In this document: piece after piece, positions 17,621-26,321 of the stretch
Layout: each line of letters opens with the position of its first letter
How positions within the stretch are numbered: the first letter of the stretch is position 1
Assembly (NCBI GenBank): GCA_944375715.1
Contig: CALWAP010000001.1
Coordinates: 62,001-126,000 of the forward strand
Length of the DNA: 64,000 bases
Reading direction: 5' to 3'
From: an uncultured Clostridia bacterium
Lineage (GTDB): Bacteria; Bacillota; Clostridia; Oscillospirales; Butyricicoccaceae
Program-made: the position numbers and the translations under genes
The notes under the pieces: generated by a model
Database searches by the model: none
The model's input: only the letters and a program-made list of their open reading frames with translations
What the model was told of the DNA's origin: nothing

Positions 17621-18298
17621 ATGGTCAACGATTTCCCACGGACTTTGTCACTTCTCAGAAAAGAAAAGAAAATAAGCCAAAGAAAAGCCGCGGGAGATCT
17701 CGGTGTCTCCCAGGCTCTTTTGTCGCATTATGAAAACGGCGTCAGGGAGCCCGGTCTGGAGTTTCTTGTCAAAGCCGCCGATTATTATGGTGTATCGTCC
17801 GATTACCTGCTTGGACGCACGATGGCGAGAGACGGTTCAGCCATTGATGCCGAGACCCTTCCCGATGTCATGGCCCAGAAGGACAACGTACTCAAAGGCA
17901 GCGCCATGGCTCTGTTCACAAGGAAGGTCCTTACAAACTCTTTATCGGTATTTTTCGATATCCTGGGGCGTCACGGCGACAGGAAGCTTATAACCGAATG
18001 CGGACTTTACCTTTACACCGCTGTCTACAAGCTCTACCGTTATGTATACTCCATGGGTTCCCAAAACCCCGACAGTGCCTTCCCTGTCCCCTTTTCTCAG
18101 GTGGATGTCATGTGTGATATACAACTTAAAAAAAGCGAACTTTTTATGCGCAAGGCCTCTTCAGAAATCTCCGATGATACTCTGACAGAGCTTACGATAA
18201 GCAAACTTCAGGCGGATTATCCTCAGCTTGCTCCATCGATGCTCAGTCTTCTTCATACTGTTTCCGATAATCTTGAGGGCAAAAAAAACGGGCTTTAA
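17621..18298 (+). CDS. XRE-family transcriptional regulator
   Basis: The 225-residue protein has an N-terminal helix-turn-helix (about 7-65: SQRKAAGDLGVSQALLSHYENGVREPG) ending in SSDYLLGRT, typical of Cro/CI-type regulators. The C-terminal 150 residues are helical with no recognised sensor domain. It stands alone and its target is unknown; clostridial relatives regulate development or stress genes. Confidence 0.85.
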   Translation: MVNDFPRTLSLLRKEKKISQRKAAGDLGVSQALLSHYENGVREPGLEFLVKAADYYGVSSDYLLGRTMARDGSAIDAETLPDVMAQKDNVLKGSAMALFTRKVLTNSLSVFFDILGRHGDRKLITECGLYLYTAVYKLYRYVYSMGSQNPDSAFPVPFSQVDVMCDIQLKKSELFMRKASSEISDDTLTELTISKLQADYPQLAPSMLSLLHTVSDNLEGKKNGL

Positions 18299-18320
18299 TT
18301 TAATCAATCGTATATTATAA

Positions 18321-18355
18321 AAAAAGAAGCGTTTAAAACGCTTCTTTTTATTTTT
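18321..18355 (+). terminator. Terminator of the XRE regulator gene
   Basis: GAAGCGTT and AACGCTTC around TAA, with A-run before and T-run after. Confidence 0.9.
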
Positions 18356-18375
18356 GCCTATGTGCACTTATTAAA

Positions 18376-18400
18376 AGGGCGGCAGAATTTCTGCCGCCCA
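18376..18400 (-). terminator. metNIQ terminator
   Basis: GGGCGGCAGAA and TTCTGCCGCCC pair almost without a loop. On the reverse strand the stem is followed by TTTTAAT, just after the metQ stop. Confidence 0.82.
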
Positions 18401-18406
18401 TCTTTT

Positions 18407-19216
18407 TTACCATGTGACTATATAAGAGCCTTTATACTGCTCAGCGATTATTTCGGCCACCTTATCTGTGCGGTAATACTCAACCACCTTATTCAAAATC
18501 TCGTTGTCCTTATCCTCGGTGCGGGCGACAATAACATTTATATAGGGATTTTCTGTTTCTCCGCCGGCACTTTCGAGATATATGGCATCTTCCGATGGGA
18601 TAAGGCCGTTGTCAACGGCATGTCCGCCGTTTATAACGGCCGCCGTCACATCGGGCAGCAGACCTGCCGTCAAGGAAGCATCAACCTCTATGAACTCAAG
18701 TTCCAGGGGATTGTCGGTAATGTCGGTGACAAACGGGGTGTAGCCCGCCTCGGGATCCACCGTGATAAGCCCGGCCGCTTCCAGCATTTTTAAAGCCCTG
18801 CCTCCGTTTGTCATGTCGCTGGGAACAGCTATGCTGTCACCTTCAGAAAGCTCGGAAAGATCGGTTATTTTATTGCTGTAAACTCCCAGCGGCGCAATTA
18901 CCGTTTCACCTATGACTGTCAGATCATACCCGTTCGTTTCAATATCGTTTTCCAGATAGGCATAATGCTGGAAGGAGTTAAGGTCGATCTCGCCATCGGC
19001 CAGCGCCCTGTTGGGAAGGGTATAATCCGAAAATGCGACTATCTCAAGCGTAATGCCCTCGCTTTTCAGCTTCTCTATGACCGGCTGCCAGGCCTCGTTG
19101 GCCTCACCGACAACTCCGAGCTTTATAACGGCATCATCTTCCTCCCTGCATCCCGCAAGGGCAAATGCCAGCAATATAATGGCAAGTATAAGACAGAATA
19201 TTTTCTTCATTATCAT
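18407..19216 (-). CDS. metQ: Methionine ABC transporter substrate-binding lipoprotein
   Basis: The 269-residue protein has a signal peptide and lipobox (LAFALAGCRE), then the NlpA/MetQ pattern: IKLGVVGE, LNSFQHYAYLEN, GVYSNKITDLSELSEGDSIAVPSDMTNGGRALKMLE and a C-terminal YKGSYIVTW. It captures methionine (D- or L-) and delivers it to MetNI. Two ATG codons (19216 and 19210) follow AGGAGAG; the choice does not affect the mature protein. It is last in metNIQ. Confidence 0.94.
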   Translation of the reverse strand: MIMKKIFCLILAIILLAFALAGCREEDDAVIKLGVVGEANEAWQPVIEKLKSEGITLEIVAFSDYTLPNRALADGEIDLNSFQHYAYLENDIETNGYDLTVIGETVIAPLGVYSNKITDLSELSEGDSIAVPSDMTNGGRALKMLEAAGLITVDPEAGYTPFVTDITDNPLELEFIEVDASLTAGLLPDVTAAVINGGHAVDNGLIPSEDAIYLESAGGETENPYINVIVARTEDKDNEILNKVVEYYRTDKVAEIIAEQYKGSYIVTW

Positions 19217-19226
19217 TTCTCTCCTA

Positions 19227-19904
19227 TCAATGTGCCGTTTTGCGTATTATAAAATTGCCGACGGCCTGGACTGTGAAAACTATCAGCAATATCACTATAA
19301 GGGCCGCGTATGTGGCATCGGTCTTCCCTCTCTGATGGCCCCACATAACGGCAAAATTGCCAAGGCCGCCTCCGCCGACAGCTCCCGCCATGGCCGTAAG
19401 GCCAATAAGGCTTATAAGGGTTATCGTTGCTCCCCTGGTAAGGGCAGGTATGCTCTCCCGCAGGTATATGTTGAAAATAAGATCTCCCGGCCCGTCGCCC
19501 ATACTCTGGGCCGCCTCAATAAGCCCCGGGTCTACCTCGGCCATAGCCGCTTCCGCCTGCCTGGCAAAAAAAGGAGTGGTGCCGACGATAAGAGGTATTA
19601 TGGCTCCTTTTGTTCCTATGGCAGTACCGACAACAGCCCTGGTAAAGGGCATCAGGGCCGTCAGCAGTATTACAAAGGGCACGCTGCGCAGTATATTGAT
19701 GCATTTGTCCAAAACAGAGTAAATTATTCTGTTTTCAAGTATTCCTCCCTTTTTAGTGACGATAAGCACTATGCCCAGCACAAGGCCCAGAGCAAAGGAC
19801 ACGATTCCCGAAACGGCCGTCATCTGCAGGGTTTCCGCGATGCTTTCCAAAAATTCCGGTATCTTATCCATAGTATTGGGAAAAAGAGTTTGCAGCAGAT
19901 TCAT
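19227..19904 (-). CDS. metI: Methionine ABC transporter permease
   Basis: The 225-residue protein has five membrane helices and the EAA loop (EAAQSMGDGPGDLIFNIYLRESIPAL) that docks on MetN. The start is ATG 19904 behind GGAGGTGA and overlaps the metN stop as ATGA. Confidence 0.95.
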   Translation of the reverse strand: MNLLQTLFPNTMDKIPEFLESIAETLQMTAVSGIVSFALGLVLGIVLIVTKKGGILENRIIYSVLDKCINILRSVPFVILLTALMPFTRAVVGTAIGTKGAIIPLIVGTTPFFARQAEAAMAEVDPGLIEAAQSMGDGPGDLIFNIYLRESIPALTRGATITLISLIGLTAMAGAVGGGGLGNFAVMWGHQRGKTDATYAALIVILLIVFTVQAVGNFIIRKTAH

Positions 19905-20935
19905 CTTTTGATCACCTCCACAGCGACGCCGTTTTGGCTCAAATGCCATACGGCGGCTTTTATATCTTCCTCGCGGCCTTCGAAAATAAGGCTCAGGGTG
20001 CCTATGGTCGAACCCTTTACTATTTCCATATTGCCGAAAATTATATTGCAGCCCACATTGTAAAGCCTGGAAACCTCCGAAATAAGGGCCTTGTCGGCGC
20101 TGCTTCCCAGATACTTGAGCCTGGCCAGCACCTGTCCCGGCTTGAGCCTGACGCAGGAAGCGCCTTCCTCCAAAAGCTTTGCGAGCTTATGGGTCCCCGT
20201 AACACTTTCGACAAAAGAGCGGGTGACAGGAGCCTCAGGAGAGGTGAATATCCGGGCCACATCGCCCGTTTCGGCAATGATGCCATTTTCCATAACAGCC
20301 ACACGGTCGCATATCTCCTTTACCACGGCCATCTCGTGGGTTATAACGACCATCGTGATCCCCGTTTCAGTGTTTATCCTTTTAAGCAGTGCTAAAACCG
20401 ACTGAGTTGTGGCCGGGTCCAAAGCCGAGGTAGCCTCGTCACACAAAAGCACTTTTGGCCTTGGCGCGATAGCCCTGGCTATGGCCACCCTCTGCTTCTG
20501 GCCGCCCGAAAGGTTCCCGGGATATGAGTTTTCCTTGTCCTCCAGCCCCACCGTTTCCAGCAGCTCCTTTACCCTTTCTTTTATTTCTGCCTTTGCCATG
20601 CCCGATTTCCTTAAGGGATAGGCTATGTTCTCACCCACCGTCCTGGAGGGCATCAGGTTGAAATGCTGGAATATCATGCCCACCGACTGTCGCTTTTGCC
20701 TCAGTTCCTTTTCATAAAGCGAGGTTATCTCCGTGCCGTCTACTATGACCTTTCCCTTTTCGGGCCTTTCCAAAAGATTGATGCATCTGACCAAGGTAGA
20801 TTTCCCGGCCCCAGAAAAGCCTATTATGCCGAAAATCTCCCCTTTTTTTATGTCAAGACTGACATCTTTAACGGCCTCGACCCTCATTTGGCCCGTTTTG
20901 AATGTTTTTGAAATATTTTGAAGGCTTATCATCAT
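19901..20935 (-). CDS. metN: Methionine ABC transporter ATP-binding protein
   Basis: The 344-residue protein has Walker A GFSGAGKST, the signature LSGGQKQR, Walker B VLLCDEATSALD and a switch His (VITHE). The C-terminal 90 residues form the NIL/ACT-type domain that senses methionine and closes the transporter when the cell is full. It is the first structural gene after the Met/Cys leader-peptide attenuator. Confidence 0.95.
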   Translation of the reverse strand: MMISLQNISKTFKTGQMRVEAVKDVSLDIKKGEIFGIIGFSGAGKSTLVRCINLLERPEKGKVIVDGTEITSLYEKELRQKRQSVGMIFQHFNLMPSRTVGENIAYPLRKSGMAKAEIKERVKELLETVGLEDKENSYPGNLSGGQKQRVAIARAIAPRPKVLLCDEATSALDPATTQSVLALLKRINTETGITMVVITHEMAVVKEICDRVAVMENGIIAETGDVARIFTSPEAPVTRSFVESVTGTHKLAKLLEEGASCVRLKPGQVLARLKYLGSSADKALISEVSRLYNVGCNIIFGNMEIVKGSTIGTLSLIFEGREEDIKAAVWHLSQNGVAVEVIKR

Positions 20936-20968
20936 TTTCTCTCCTTTTTGATATTTTAAAGGTGAGAA

Positions 20969-21004
20969 TCACATTCGCCTTCCCTTGTGTCTTATATCCC
21001 CCAT
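20969..21004 (-). CDS. Possible 11-codon ORF after the attenuator
   Basis: ATG 21004 follows a near-perfect AAGGAGGA at 5 bp spacing and encodes a basic 11-residue peptide (MGDIRHKGRRM). It lies between the terminator and metN and ends 33 bp before the metN start. A strong ribosome site on so short a frame suggests a translated leader or a ribosome stand-by role, but there is no conservation data. Confidence 0.35.
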   Translation of the reverse strand: MGDIRHKGRRM

Positions 21005-21026
21005 AAGCATCCTCCTTCCGGCAAAT

Positions 21027-21064
21027 AAAAAAACCGGTCATCCTTAAAAAGGATGACCGGTTTT
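21027..21064 (-). terminator. Regulated terminator of the metNIQ leader
   Basis: A 16-bp stem, arms 21064-21049 and 21045-21030, with a 3-nt loop and seven T. Its core repeats GGTCATCCTT / AAGGATGACC, the same sequence found inside the leader ORF. Confidence 0.9.
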
Positions 21065-21095
21065 AAATAAAGCCCTAAATTGCCTTAAAATATGC

Positions 21096-21212
21096 CTATT
21101 CCAAAGCCAAGGCCGTATGGTCATCCTTATTTTTGGGCATGCACATGCACATGGTGCACATTTCATGCATCATGCCGCACATTATCATCATGCCAAAGGA
21201 ATGACCTGTCAT
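21096..21212 (-). CDS. Met/Cys-rich leader peptide of metNIQ
   Basis: A 38-codon ORF that starts at ATG 21212 behind AAGG. Residues 8-25 contain nine Met and four Cys of 18 (examples: GMMIMCGMMHEMCTMCMCM). The tail is PKNKDDHTALALE. It has no membrane helix and no domain. Placement between a strong promoter and a terminator that precedes metN makes a sulfur-amino-acid-sensing leader peptide the best reading. A metal-binding peptide is the main alternative, given the Met/Cys/His content. Confidence 0.72.
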   Translation of the reverse strand: MTGHSFGMMIMCGMMHEMCTMCMCMPKNKDDHTALALE

Positions 21213-21245
21213 GTTTAAGCCTTGCCTTTCTTCGGAATTGCTCTT

Positions 21246-21274
21246 ATATTACCGCCTTAAAATGCCGTTGTCAA
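21246..21274 (-). promoter_or_regulatory. metNIQ promoter
   Basis: On the reverse strand, TTGACA (21274-21269), 17 bp, TAATAT (21251-21246), about 35 bp before the leader ORF. Confidence 0.85.
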
Positions 21275-21287
21275 GTTTTTTTAAAAT

Positions 21288-21317
21288 AAAAGGCGCGGGA
21301 ATTTTCCCGCGCCTTTA
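21288..21317 (-). terminator. Purine operon terminator
   Basis: AAAGGCGCGGGAA and TTCCCGCGCCTTT pair around a short centre just after the purL stop, with TTTATTTT following on the reverse strand. Confidence 0.9.
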
Positions 21318-21326
21318 AAGCCTGGA

Positions 21327-24300
21327 TTATTTGAAATACTCCACGCCGCCTTCGAACAGAGGCTGGTATTTGTCACCCGGAATGTTCTTGGCGATATTGC
21401 TGCCCGAACGCTCGGAGTGTCCCATCTTACCCAGGACCCTGCCGTCGGGGCTGGTTATGCCCTCTATGGCAGCTACGGAACCGTTGATGTTAATATCGGA
21501 ACCCATATTGGGCCTGCCCTTTTCATCGCAGTATTGGAAGGCTATCTGGCCGTTTTTGGCAAGCTCTTTTAAAGTCTTGCTGTCCGCCATGAAGCGTCCC
21601 TCGCCATGGGAGAATGGTATATTGTAAACATCTCCGACCTCGCACTTAAGCAGCCAGGGGGACTTGACCGACGATACCCTTGTATAGGAATAGATCGACT
21701 GATGGCGTCCTATCGTATTGAAGGTAAGGGTCGGGCATGAACTGTCCAGCGGGCATATTTTGCCGAAAGGCAGAAGGCCCAGCTTTATAAGCGCCTGGAA
21801 GCCGTTGCATATGCCCAGCGCCAGGCCGTCACGGCTGTAAAGCAGCTCGTGTACGGCGTCGGTGACCGCCGGGCTGCGGAAGAAGGCCTGAATGAATTTG
21901 CCGCTGCCGTCAGGTTCGTCGCCGCCTGAGAACCCGCCGGGGATAATCAGCATCTGGCTTTCCTTAATGGCTTCGATAAGCTCTTTTGCCGACTCCTCCA
22001 GCATAGCGGGGGAAAGGTTGCGAACAAGGACTATCTTCCCTTTGCCTCCGGCGCGTTCCACTGCCCTTAATGTGTCGTACTCGCAGTTGGTGCCGGGGAA
22101 TACGGGTATGACGGCCTGGGGCTTGGGCGACTTGAAGGTCGAGGCCGCGTGCCTTGTCTTACAGGCAAAAGCCGGGACCTCCCTTTCGCTCTGGGCGGTG
22201 CGGGTAGGATATATGGCCTCCAGCGTATCGCCCAGCGCCTTCTTTACGGTATCAAGGGATACCTCGCAGGTATTGAGCTTTATGCTCTTGCCGCCGGTAT
22301 AGCCCAAAAACAGCCCGAAATCAAGGCCGTTTATACTTTCAAGGCTGTCAAGCTCGGCTACAATGCTGCCGAAAGGAGTTTTGAACAGCTCCTTCTCGGA
22401 GATATTCTCATCCAGCTCAAAGCCGATATCGTTGCCTATGGCCATCTTGCATACGCCCTCCAAAGCCCCGCCGGCCGTCACCGACCAGGCCGAAAGGACA
22501 TGGCCCTTTTCGGTAAGCGCATGGAATTTTTCAAGGAAAGGAAGTACCTCGTCTATATCTGAGGGGCACTCAAAAAGGCAGACAGGGCTGTACTTTTCCT
22601 TGAACTCAGGGGAAAGCACCTTGCCGGCGCTGAGGGTCGTGATGGCAAAGGAAATGAGGGTGGGAGGGACATCGATATCGTTGAATGTGCCGCTCATCGA
22701 GTCCTTGCCGCCTATGGCCGCCATTTTAAGGGCGTTCTGCGCCCTATAAGCACCCAGCAAAGCGGCAAAGGGCTTGCCCATCCTCTCGGGCACACGGTTG
22801 GGCTTTTCAAAGAACTCCTGAAGGCTGAGGTAAACCCCCTTGGGGTCGCAGCCGGCCGACACCAGCTTTGAAGCCGAGGAAACGACCGACATAATGGCTC
22901 CCTTATAAGGGTTTTCTGCCATCAGATAAGGGTCAAAGCCATATGCCATGACCGACGATGTATTTGTATTTCCGTTTAGTACAGGCAGTTTGGCCGCCAT
23001 GACCTGGGTCGGGGTCAGCTGGTTTTTGCCGCCGTAGGGCATAAGGACCGACGCTGCGCCTATAGACCCGTCAAACCTTGTGCCCAGGCCCTTCTGAAGG
23101 CATACCCTCTGGCTTTTTAGCATTTCTATAAGCTGGGCCGCTGTATCGCGGCAGGTGCCGTCTTCCTTCTTTTCAAAGGGGGCGGGAACGAATATATCGG
23201 CGTGCTTCTCGGCTCCGTTAGAGCTCAAAAAGTCGCGGGAAATATCACATATAACCTTGCCGCGCCATGTCATTTTAAGCCGGGGCTCCTCGGTGACCCT
23301 GGCCACGACAGCCGTTTCAAGGTTCTCGGAAGCGGCAAGCTCTGTAAAGCGCTCAACGCTTTCGGGCGCCAGAACGACAGCCATCCTCTCCTGGGACTCG
23401 CTGATGGCAAGCTCGGTGCCGTCAAGGCCGTCATACTTTTTGGGCACCTTGTCAAGGTCTATCTCAAGGCCGTCGGCCAGCTCGCCGATGGCGACGGATA
23501 CGCCGCCCGCACCGAAGTCGTTGCACCTTTTTATAAGCTTTGTGGCTTCGGGGTTTCTGAACAGGCGCTGGAGCTTCCTTTCCTCGGGGGCGTTGCCCTT
23601 TTGGACTTCGGCCCCGCAGGTCTCAAGGCTCTGACTGCTGTGGCTCTTGGATGAACCCGTGGCACCGCCGCAGCCGTCCCTGCCTGTCCTGCCGCCCAGC
23701 AAAACGATTATATCGCCGGGCTCGGGCGAAAGCCTTACGACATTTTCCTCGGGTGCGGCCGCCACAACGGCGCCCGTTTCAAGCCTTTTGGCCACATAGC
23801 CAGGATGATAAAGTTCGGAAACAAGGCCGGTGGAAAGGCCTATCTGATTGCCGTAGGAGCTATAACCCTGCGCAGCCTTACGGCAGATGGTCCTCTGGGG
23901 CAGCTTGCCTTCCAGAGTATCCTCCAGGGGCAAAGTGGGGTCGGCAGCCCCCGTCACCCTCATGGCCTGATAGACATAGGCCCTGCCCGAAAGGGGATCC
24001 CTTATGGCCCCGCCCAAACATGTGGCGGCGCCGCCGAAGGGCTCTATTTCGGTGGGGTGGTTGTGGGTCTCGTTTTTATACATCAGAAGCCAGGGCTCTT
24101 CCCTGCCGTCTATATCGGCCGTTATCTTTATGGAGCAGGCGTTTATTTCCTCGCTTTCATCCAAAGCCGTCAAAACGCCCTGTTTTTTAAGCACCTTGGT
24201 GCCGGCGGTAGCTATATCCATAAGGGTCACGGGACGGCTTTCAGCCCTTTCGCCATAAACCTCGCGCCTTCCTTCAAGGTAAGACTCATAGGCCTTTTTG

Positions 24301-25025
24301 ACATCCTCGTCCTCGATCTCGATATTGTCAAGACGGGTCTGGAAGGTGGTATGGCGGCAGTGATCCGACCAATATGTGTCTATCATCCTGAGTTCTGTAA
24401 GCGTAGGCGCCCTGCCCTCGCTTTTGAAGTAATCCCTTAAAAACTCCAAATCGGCGCTGTCCATGGCAAGGCCATAAGAGGCTATATACCCATCCAGATC
24501 GGCGCAATCCATAAGATCGCCCAATACCGAGACATCCGAAGGCTCGGGATAGCTTTCTTCCAGCGTTTCAGGCTTTTCGTCGGAAGCTTCCCTGCATTCC
24601 ACCGGGTTTATAAGGCTCTTTGATATCTTTTCCTTGTCTTCCTGGGTCAGATCGCCGTAAAACACATAAACCACGGCATTTTTTACCAAAGGCCTTTCGC
24701 CCATGGTCATAAGGGCTATGCACTGACGGCAGGAATCGGCCCTCATATCAAACTGACCAGGCAAAGCCTCGACCCTGAGAACCCAATCGCCCTCAAAAGG
24801 CAGCGTCTCGTGATATACATCGTCGCAGGCAGGCTCGGAAAAGACCCCGGCGCAGGCCATTTTATAAGTTTCCTCATCAATGCCCTGGCAGTCATACCTG
24901 TTTAGTATCCTGACCCTCTGAAGGCCCTTTATGCCTTCCTCGGTCCTGAGCCTTGAAAGAAGCCCTTTGGCCTCGGTGTCAAAGCCCTGTCTTTTTTCCG
25001 TATAGCATCTGAAAACCTGAGCCAT
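21327..25025 (-). CDS. purL: Phosphoribosylformylglycinamidine synthase, single-chain PurL-PurQ type
   Basis: It turns FGAR, glutamine and ATP into FGAM (step 4 of purine synthesis). The 1232 residues have the N-terminal PurS-like part, the synthetase core (YWSDHCRHTTF, MYKNETHNHPTEIEPFGGAATCLGG) and a C-terminal class I glutaminase (about 960-1232) with PVFPGTNCEYDT, the nucleophile in LGICNGFQAL and the His/Glu in FSHGEGRF. All three glutaminase residues are kept, so this enzyme should use glutamine. It is the last gene of the operon. Confidence 0.95.
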   Translation of the reverse strand: MAQVFRCYTEKRQGFDTEAKGLLSRLRTEEGIKGLQRVRILNRYDCQGIDEETYKMACAGVFSEPACDDVYHETLPFEGDWVLRVEALPGQFDMRADSCRQCIALMTMGERPLVKNAVVYVFYGDLTQEDKEKISKSLINPVECREASDEKPETLEESYPEPSDVSVLGDLMDCADLDGYIASYGLAMDSADLEFLRDYFKSEGRAPTLTELRMIDTYWSDHCRHTTFQTRLDNIEIEDEDVKKAYESYLEGRREVYGERAESRPVTLMDIATAGTKVLKKQGVLTALDESEEINACSIKITADIDGREEPWLLMYKNETHNHPTEIEPFGGAATCLGGAIRDPLSGRAYVYQAMRVTGAADPTLPLEDTLEGKLPQRTICRKAAQGYSSYGNQIGLSTGLVSELYHPGYVAKRLETGAVVAAAPEENVVRLSPEPGDIIVLLGGRTGRDGCGGATGSSKSHSSQSLETCGAEVQKGNAPEERKLQRLFRNPEATKLIKRCNDFGAGGVSVAIGELADGLEIDLDKVPKKYDGLDGTELAISESQERMAVVLAPESVERFTELAASENLETAVVARVTEEPRLKMTWRGKVICDISRDFLSSNGAEKHADIFVPAPFEKKEDGTCRDTAAQLIEMLKSQRVCLQKGLGTRFDGSIGAASVLMPYGGKNQLTPTQVMAAKLPVLNGNTNTSSVMAYGFDPYLMAENPYKGAIMSVVSSASKLVSAGCDPKGVYLSLQEFFEKPNRVPERMGKPFAALLGAYRAQNALKMAAIGGKDSMSGTFNDIDVPPTLISFAITTLSAGKVLSPEFKEKYSPVCLFECPSDIDEVLPFLEKFHALTEKGHVLSAWSVTAGGALEGVCKMAIGNDIGFELDENISEKELFKTPFGSIVAELDSLESINGLDFGLFLGYTGGKSIKLNTCEVSLDTVKKALGDTLEAIYPTRTAQSEREVPAFACKTRHAASTFKSPKPQAVIPVFPGTNCEYDTLRAVERAGGKGKIVLVRNLSPAMLEESAKELIEAIKESQMLIIPGGFSGGDEPDGSGKFIQAFFRSPAVTDAVHELLYSRDGLALGICNGFQALIKLGLLPFGKICPLDSSCPTLTFNTIGRHQSIYSYTRVSSVKSPWLLKCEVGDVYNIPFSHGEGRFMADSKTLKELAKNGQIAFQYCDEKGRPNMGSDININGSVAAIEGITSPDGRVLGKMGHSERSGSNIAKNIPGDKYQPLFEGGVEYFK

Positions 25026-25027
25026 AA

Positions 25028-26296
25028 CTACTCCTCCCTGATAAGCGAAGCGTCCTTGCTTCCTATATCCTTACGGTAAAAGGCCCCTTCAAACTTGATA
25101 AGCTCGACGCCACGGTAGCAGTTCCTCAGCGCCTGCCTCAGGCTCCTGCCCAAGGAAGACACGCAGAGCACCCTGCCGCCCGAGGTGACGAATGTGCCAT
25201 CAGGCCTTTTCTGTGTTCCGGCGTGATAAATAATGCCGTACTTCTCGGCCTCCTCCAGGCCCGTTATTACCTTGCCCTTTTCATAAGCCGAGGGATAACC
25301 TTCGCTGGACATGACGACGCAGGCGGCGCAGCTGTCCAAAAACTTGACCTTGGCCTTGTCAAGCTTGCCGGCCCTTATGGCTATCATGATATTAAGAAGA
25401 TCGGAATTCAAAAGTGGCAGCACAACCTGGGTCTCAGGGTCACCGAAGCGGGCGTTGTACTCGATGACTTTGGGGCCGTCGGAGGTCAGCATAAGACTGA
25501 AATAAAGTATTCCCTTAAAGGGCGTACCCTCTTGCTCCATTCCCCTAATGGTGGGCAGGAATATCTCATTCATGCAGCGGTCGGCTATCTCCTTGGTGTA
25601 AACACTGACGGGAGAATAGGCTCCCATACCGCCCGTGTTGGGGCCCTTATCGCCGTCGTAGGCCCTTTTGTGGTCCTGAGCCGCCGGCATGGGTATTATG
25701 GTCTTTCCGTCGGTAAAACACAAAACCGATACCTCGGGGCCGCTGAGCATCGTTTCAAACAGCATCGGCTGGTCACTCTTACCGTAAGAAAGCTGAGCCT
25801 GGGCTGCCACGGCCTCCTCCCTGGTCAAAGCCACTATTACTCCCTTGCCCTGGGCCAGACCATCTGCCTTAACGACCACGGGCACGGGGCATTTTTTTGC
25901 ATAGGCTTTGGCCGCCTTGCCGTCCTCGCAAAGATGGTAATCGGCTGTGGGTATGCCATACTTGCGCATGAACTCCTTGGCATAATGCTTCGACCATTCA
26001 AGCCTGGCTGCCGCTTTGGTAGGACCGAAGCAGGGTATGTCATTTTCCTCCAGAAGGTCGACCATGCCCATGGCCAGCGGATCATCGGGGGTAACGACGA
26101 CAAAATCCGGCCTATTTTCCAGGCAGAAAGCAAGTATGCGCTTTATATCGGTGGCGGCAATGTCAACGTTTTCGCAGAAACAAGCCGTGCCGCCGTTGCC
26201 GGGGGCGACCCAGATCTTTTCTACCGCCACATTTTTAGCCAGTGCCTTGGCGACGGCATGCTCCCTGCCGCCGCCTCCTATAACAAGTATTTTCAT
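25028..26296 (-). CDS. purD: Phosphoribosylamine-glycine ligase
   Basis: It joins glycine to phosphoribosylamine with ATP (step 2). The 422-residue protein shows the ATP-grasp pattern: ILVIGGGGREHAVAKAL at the start, VVKADGLAQGKGVIVA, DHKRAYDGDKGPNTGGMGAYSP and YNARFGDPETQVVLP. It is 2 bp upstream of purL. Confidence 0.96.
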   Translation of the reverse strand: MKILVIGGGGREHAVAKALAKNVAVEKIWVAPGNGGTACFCENVDIAATDIKRILAFCLENRPDFVVVTPDDPLAMGMVDLLEENDIPCFGPTKAAARLEWSKHYAKEFMRKYGIPTADYHLCEDGKAAKAYAKKCPVPVVVKADGLAQGKGVIVALTREEAVAAQAQLSYGKSDQPMLFETMLSGPEVSVLCFTDGKTIIPMPAAQDHKRAYDGDKGPNTGGMGAYSPVSVYTKEIADRCMNEIFLPTIRGMEQEGTPFKGILYFSLMLTSDGPKVIEYNARFGDPETQVVLPLLNSDLLNIMIAIRAGKLDKAKVKFLDSCAACVVMSSEGYPSAYEKGKVITGLEEAEKYGIIYHAGTQKRPDGTFVTSGGRVLCVSSLGRSLRQALRNCYRGVELIKFEGAFYRKDIGSKDASLIREE

Positions 26297-26321
26297 AAAA
26301 GTCCTCTTTCAAACAGGGTCA

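Larger units (their letters stand above)
20936..21240 (-). promoter_or_regulatory. Leader-peptide attenuator of metNIQ
   Basis: This 300-bp leader lies between the promoter and metN. Reading in the transcript direction there are four segments: 1 = GGTCATTCCTT (21206-21196, early in the leader ORF), 2 = AAGGATGACC (21128-21119, late in the ORF), 3 = GGTCATCCTT (terminator 5' arm, 21058-21049) and 4 = AAGGATGACC (terminator 3' arm, 21045-21036). 1:2 pairs with one bulge; 2:3 and 3:4 pair perfectly. The Met/Cys codons lie between 1 and 2. A ribosome stalled there masks 1 and frees 2 to hold 3, blocking the terminator. No S-box or T-box sequence is present. Confidence 0.75.

Noticed and set aside
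21096-21212. Copper- or zinc-binding small protein instead of a leader peptide
   Set aside because: Met/Cys/His content would allow it, but the position before a terminator with matching repeats and upstream of the methionine transporter fits attenuation better.
20936-21326. SAM riboswitch or T-box before metN
   Set aside because: No S-box core and no T-box motif were found; the leader is explained by the ORF and four pairing arms.
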